Positions 60,602-64,000 of a stretch of 64,000 nt of DNA are shown in pieces. A program made the position numbers and the translations under genes. Numbering within the stretch: position 1 is the stretch's first letter; each line of letters begins with the position of its first letter. The DNA is taken from positions 31,395,319 to 31,459,318 of the forward strand of contig NC_089236.1 in assembly GCF_963924675.1 (NCBI RefSeq), written 5' to 3'. The notes under the pieces are model-generated. The model saw only the letters and a list, made by a program, of their open reading frames with translations. It made no database searches and had not been told where the DNA came from. The stretch comes from Phocoena phocoena. Lineage: Eukaryota; Chordata; Mammalia; Artiodactyla; Phocoenidae.

Positions 60602-60989
60602 TGAAGATCAATTTTTTAAAAATAATTTTATTGGAGTATAGCTGCTTCACAATATTGTGTTAGTTTCTACCATAGAGCAACGTGAATCAGCAATAAGTAT
60701 ATACATATCCCCTCTTTTTTGGATTTCCTTCCCATTTAGGTCACCACAGAGCACTGAATAGAGTTTCCTGTGCTATAGAGTAGGTTCTCATTGTTACCTA
60801 TCTTACACATAGTATCAATAATGTATATATGTCAATCCCAATCTCCCGATTCCTCCCATCCCCCCTTCCCCCTTGGTATCCATACATTTGCTCTCTATTC
60901 TGTGTCTCTATTTCTGCTTTGTAAATAAGATTGTCTATACCTATTTTTTCAGATTCCACATATGTGTTAATATACAATATTTGAAGATC
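60602..60989 (-). mobile_element. 5'-truncated ungulate-type L1 3' UTR, antisense, with 8 bp TSD
   Basis: TGAAGATC lies at 60602-60609 and 60982-60989. Between them is the poly(T) start (60612-60619), then TTATTGGAGTATAGCTGCTTCACAAT, TTTAGGTCACCACAGAGCACTG, GTGCTATAGAGTAGGTTCTC, CCCCCTTGGTATCCATACAT and AGATTCCACATATGTG. About 370 bp long. Confidence 0.92.
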
Positions 60990-61059
60990 CCTTTTTAAAT
61001 TACATAATTTAATCATCTACTCACTGAAAAATTCATCACAAAAAGGTAAAAACTTGAAA

Positions 61060-61200
61060 CTCCAAGTATTTTAGGAAAGTGCTCAAGTTCACAGGACTCG
61101 TTCATGGTGGAGCCCAACCGTAGCACCTAGTTTTCTGTTTGTTTGCTTTTACTTCAAAGACCATATTCTTCCTGCCAAGTAGTGCTGCTTCTCAGAAACT
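61060..61200 (+). repeat. Probable MIR SINE 3' part, sense
   Basis: GTGCTCAAGTTCACAGGACTCG near 61,079, GGAGCCCAACCGTAGCACC near 61,109 and TAGTGCTGCTTCTCAG near 61,180 follow the MIR 3' half in order. Confidence 0.5.
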
Positions 61201-61404
61201 CTTGTGTGTTGCCTAAATATGTGTCATCTACACATTTAAACATAAATCTCTAATTTCATGCAAATATTTGTTCAGAAATTTTGAAGAGAGCTCTTTATTT
61301 TAAAAGATTTTTAAAAAATTTTTAAATTGCTACCTACAACAAGCTACCTTCTCTGGAACACTGAAAAAAAAGCATATGATCTCTGTGCTCATGTAGCTGC
61401 CATC

Positions 61405-61606
61405 TGAAGGAATGGCAGCCCTGTGCCAAGTGCTTTAACACATACAACCTTATTTTATCATTAAAGTGAAATAAGTACTGTTATTTCCTTTTTTACATGT
61501 ACAGATAAGCAACTGAAAATAGTTTCAACTTGCCCAAATTCACAAAGTTTAGTAAATGATAGAGTTGGAATCCATCTTTTCTACACCTGCCTAAGCTTCC
61601 AAGGTT
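61405..61606 (+). repeat. MIR SINE, sense
   Basis: TGTGCCAAGTGCTTTAACACATACAACC near 61,422, TAAGTACTGTTATTTCC near 61,472, AACTTGCCCAAATTCACAAAG near 61,527, GATAGAGTTGGAATCCATCT near 61,558 and CACCTGCCTAAGC near 61,585. A nearly complete MIR. Confidence 0.82.
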
Positions 61607-62387
61607 CATTGAAATTAGAATTACTGATGATCTTCACCTGTAGCTTCAGGTCCTTTCCAGTATTAAAACAAAATAATAGAAACAATATGCATAACCATGT
61701 TTTGTTCCCAGTTCCCTCTCAGCTACCTAAAGGTAAAATCAAGTGAATCTACAAACCCAGGGAGCTTCTTGGTCTCTATCACCACCTTAATGTCTGCTTC
61801 CTGGCTTTAGAGCAAGCACATGAGGATGAGAGCTGGACTCCTGCATGACAACAAATTAATGAATTAGTGAATTCCATTGCACTTCATCTTCATGTTGGTC
61901 CAGTCTAAAAGATGAGGTTTCTGACCACAATCATCTCTTTAGTAGTTACTTTGATTAGTATTCCAATACTCTTCTCTGAGTTCAAAGTTCTGACTGGAAA
62001 CCCAGAATATTGGTAGTGATACTATTAAGCTGCTACTACTGCTGTTTCTACTATTTTTCTACCACTCCTATTTATTTAATGTTGTGAAATCCTTATGGTT
62101 CTTGCCAGAATTCCTTTCCATAACAGACACCTATGTTTCCAATCAAATAACTACTTTCCTATGCAAATTAAATGAAATTTTGCTGCTTTTTGAATCCTAA
62201 ATACCTACCATTATTTGTAATCACCAATAGTGGTTCTGGAAGACTTACTTGTTGAGACAACATCAACCGACCATTTCTTGTATTATGGCAAATCTGCCAT
62301 AGTCTTTGGACATCATGACTACCTGGAGTTTCTTTGAAGTCATATGTTCTTAGAAGTCCAGACCTTTAAGACACTCCTTTATCTCAT

Positions 62388-62389
<2 letters not shown>

Positions 62390-62422
<33 letters not shown>
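62390..62422. repeat. (CA)n microsatellite
   Basis: Pure CA tract. Confidence 0.95.
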
Positions 62423-62424
<2 letters not shown>

Positions 62425-63932
62425 CACCGGATCTGGGATGCTGCATTTTCAACACAAGTCTAAAACCAAATTTTTCTCTGTTAACTCTAAGCTTATCCTC
62501 TCTCCACCAGCTCTGTGTCTCTGTGCCTGATGGCAACACTGGCTCTGATGTGGGTTATTTGATCTTCTTGTTTTTCCAGACTCTGTCCTATTGCTTTTCA
62601 TTTATGGTTGTGGCTTGTCTTCTTTCTCCCAGATCTAGCTGTTTAGAATGGTGTAAGACTGAATTCCTATTTATTATCTGTTAATTAGATTATTTAACTA
62701 CTCACATCATACAACAATTCCTGTTTCATTCTTTATTCCAGGGCATCATGCAAATTCATGAAAAATACTTCTCTGAAATTTAGGTACACTGTATTCGTGG
62801 ATTTATTCTGATCTTTAGCCCTGATAGACTGCCAAAGGGAGAAATTAAAGAATGAAAAAAATTTATTTTTTCCAGGTACACGCAGTCAAGATGCATTCAG
62901 TTCCAAAAGTCATTTTGTCATATTTCATTCTCAGTGACTCCATGCTGATTTTGAATAATTGTTACTTTTTGTAAGTCAGTCTTCAAAAATTTGTCCTAGA
63001 TTTGGTCTGAGATTAACACTAAGCTCATTAATTAATCACTATAGGTTAACCTATTTTTCTTCTTCTCATCTTATTTTATAAATTGTTGTATTATTATTAT
63101 TATTTTGAGAAACATTTACTAGTATTTTCCCTCCTTTTTGGCTCTTTAAAATGCCAGATATCAGTTATAGTGGACTGACTGTCTTACGGGAAAACTACGT
63201 CATTGTTTCGGGATATATTTCATTTGAGCCAGAAGAGCTGAACTTATTCAGAGCTACTATTAGAATATTTTCACCCACCTTGAACCTAAATCCCTCTCAA
63301 CAACATTCATTTTCTCCTTTCTAGTTTGTAGATCACTCACAATGACAAAGAAGACAAGTGAAATAGAGTTGAATACTTTTACCTTCTCTTTGTCACTTAT
63401 CAACGTTCAATCGTCATCTGCAGGACGCATACCTATCCTTCTGTTCCTTTTTCAGATACAATTTAAAAGCCCTTCAAATTTGTTATATATTTTTCCTGGG
63501 AATGCCTTGCAAAACTCAGCTGCCTTAAAACTTCACCATTTTAGTGCATTTTCTCTGGCCTTGTACTGTCAAATATTCTGTGTTGGCTGTACTCTCCTTC
63601 TCACAACTTCCTGACAGAGCTTTTTATCATTTAATAATTTTTAATTGTGAATTCTGGTACTTGATGTTCACAAGCATAGAAAATTTTATGTTCTGAAGCT
63701 GAATTGTGAATAGGGAGTTATATTTGGAGAGAATTGTCTGAGTAGCTCAGAGTAGCACTGACCTCTCAAAGGTTCAGTTTTTTGTAGGGAGTGGAGGAGA
63801 CTTGAAGAAATAGGAGGGATAATGGGGGTTAAGGGAAAATAGAACAGAACTTTAAGGAAGATAGAGGTTACGTGAGTCTGGTATAAAGGAGTAATAACAT
63901 GGAAACTTTAAAAAAGTTATAAGATATAAACA

Positions 63933-63942
63933 TATGTGTGTG

Positions 63943-63975
<33 letters not shown>
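63933..63975. repeat. (GT)n-(TA)n compound microsatellite
   Basis: GTGTGTGT, TATACATA, then (TA)n, followed by TTTATCTATCTAG. Confidence 0.9.
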
Positions 63976-63978
<3 letters not shown>

Positions 63979-64000
63979 TCTATCTAGTGAATATCTTGAC

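Larger units (their letters stand above)
61607..64000. other. Unassigned region with two microsatellites
   Basis: No gene recognised. (CA)n lies at about 62,390-62,422 and a (GT)/(TA) compound tract at 63,933-63,975. The 90-codon frame 63342-63614 has no family signature. Confidence 0.45.

Noticed and set aside
62930..63110. Possible antisense fragment of an ancient transposable element (CCATGCTGATTTTGAATAAT, TTTGTCCTAGATTTGG)
   Set aside because: The resemblance is too short and diverged to name a family.

Overview
The window is mammalian nuclear DNA from a cetartiodactyl, most likely a cetacean. The main evidence is a set of tRNA-Glu-like SINEs whose heads begin GGGCTTCCCTGGTGG and whose bodies read like the CHR SINEs of whales, dolphins and hippos. 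The young L1 family also fits, as does the old mammalian layer of MIR, Tigger1, MaLR LTRs and L1M. The DNA is AT-rich, shows no CpG-island-like stretch by eye, and contains no intact protein gene. Every long reading frame I could assign is a decayed L1 or transposase frame, or a shadow of one. It reads as a gene desert or possibly intron interior.

Layout: 1-540 is an L1 3' end. 830-8,460 is mostly old single-copy DNA with two MIRs, an L1M tail, a CHR-type SINE and AT/AC microsatellites. 8,500-17,050 is a three-layer nest: an ancient L1M 3' end was split by a full-length 7.4 kb antisense L1 with a matching target-site duplication (TSD), and also carries a CHR SINE. The L1 5' UTR holds a 206 bp near-perfect direct duplication. 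18,035-19,330 is an antisense L1M 5' part. 20,855-21,280 holds a tiny tailless SINE or tRNA-half insertion and another CHR SINE.

25,595-29,690 and 31,840-34,395 are two long decayed sense-strand L1M copies; the first contains what looks like a poly(A)-only retroinsertion with an 18 bp TSD. 39,973-42,357 is a nearly complete antisense Tigger1 DNA transposon with a dead transposase. 45,205-46,590 is an LTR next to a truncated L1 ORF1. 47,695-47,937 is a CHR SINE. 49,925-52,700 is a cluster of L1 ends, two of them nested. 55,494-58,361 holds two MaLR-type LTRs and an ERV1-like solo LTR with a 4 bp TSD. 60,602-60,989 is a short L1 with TSD. The rest is unassigned AT-rich DNA with MIR fragments and microsatellites.

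No genes act together here. The content is a stratified record of retrotransposition and DNA transposition. I found no convincing undescribed biological system. The best second looks are the 206 bp duplication in the L1 5' UTR, the tailless insertion at 20,865-20,906, the poly(A)-only insertion at 27,609-27,659, and a weak candidate exon near 22,150-22,400. Subfamily names come from remembered repeat consensus features and need a repeat-library search.
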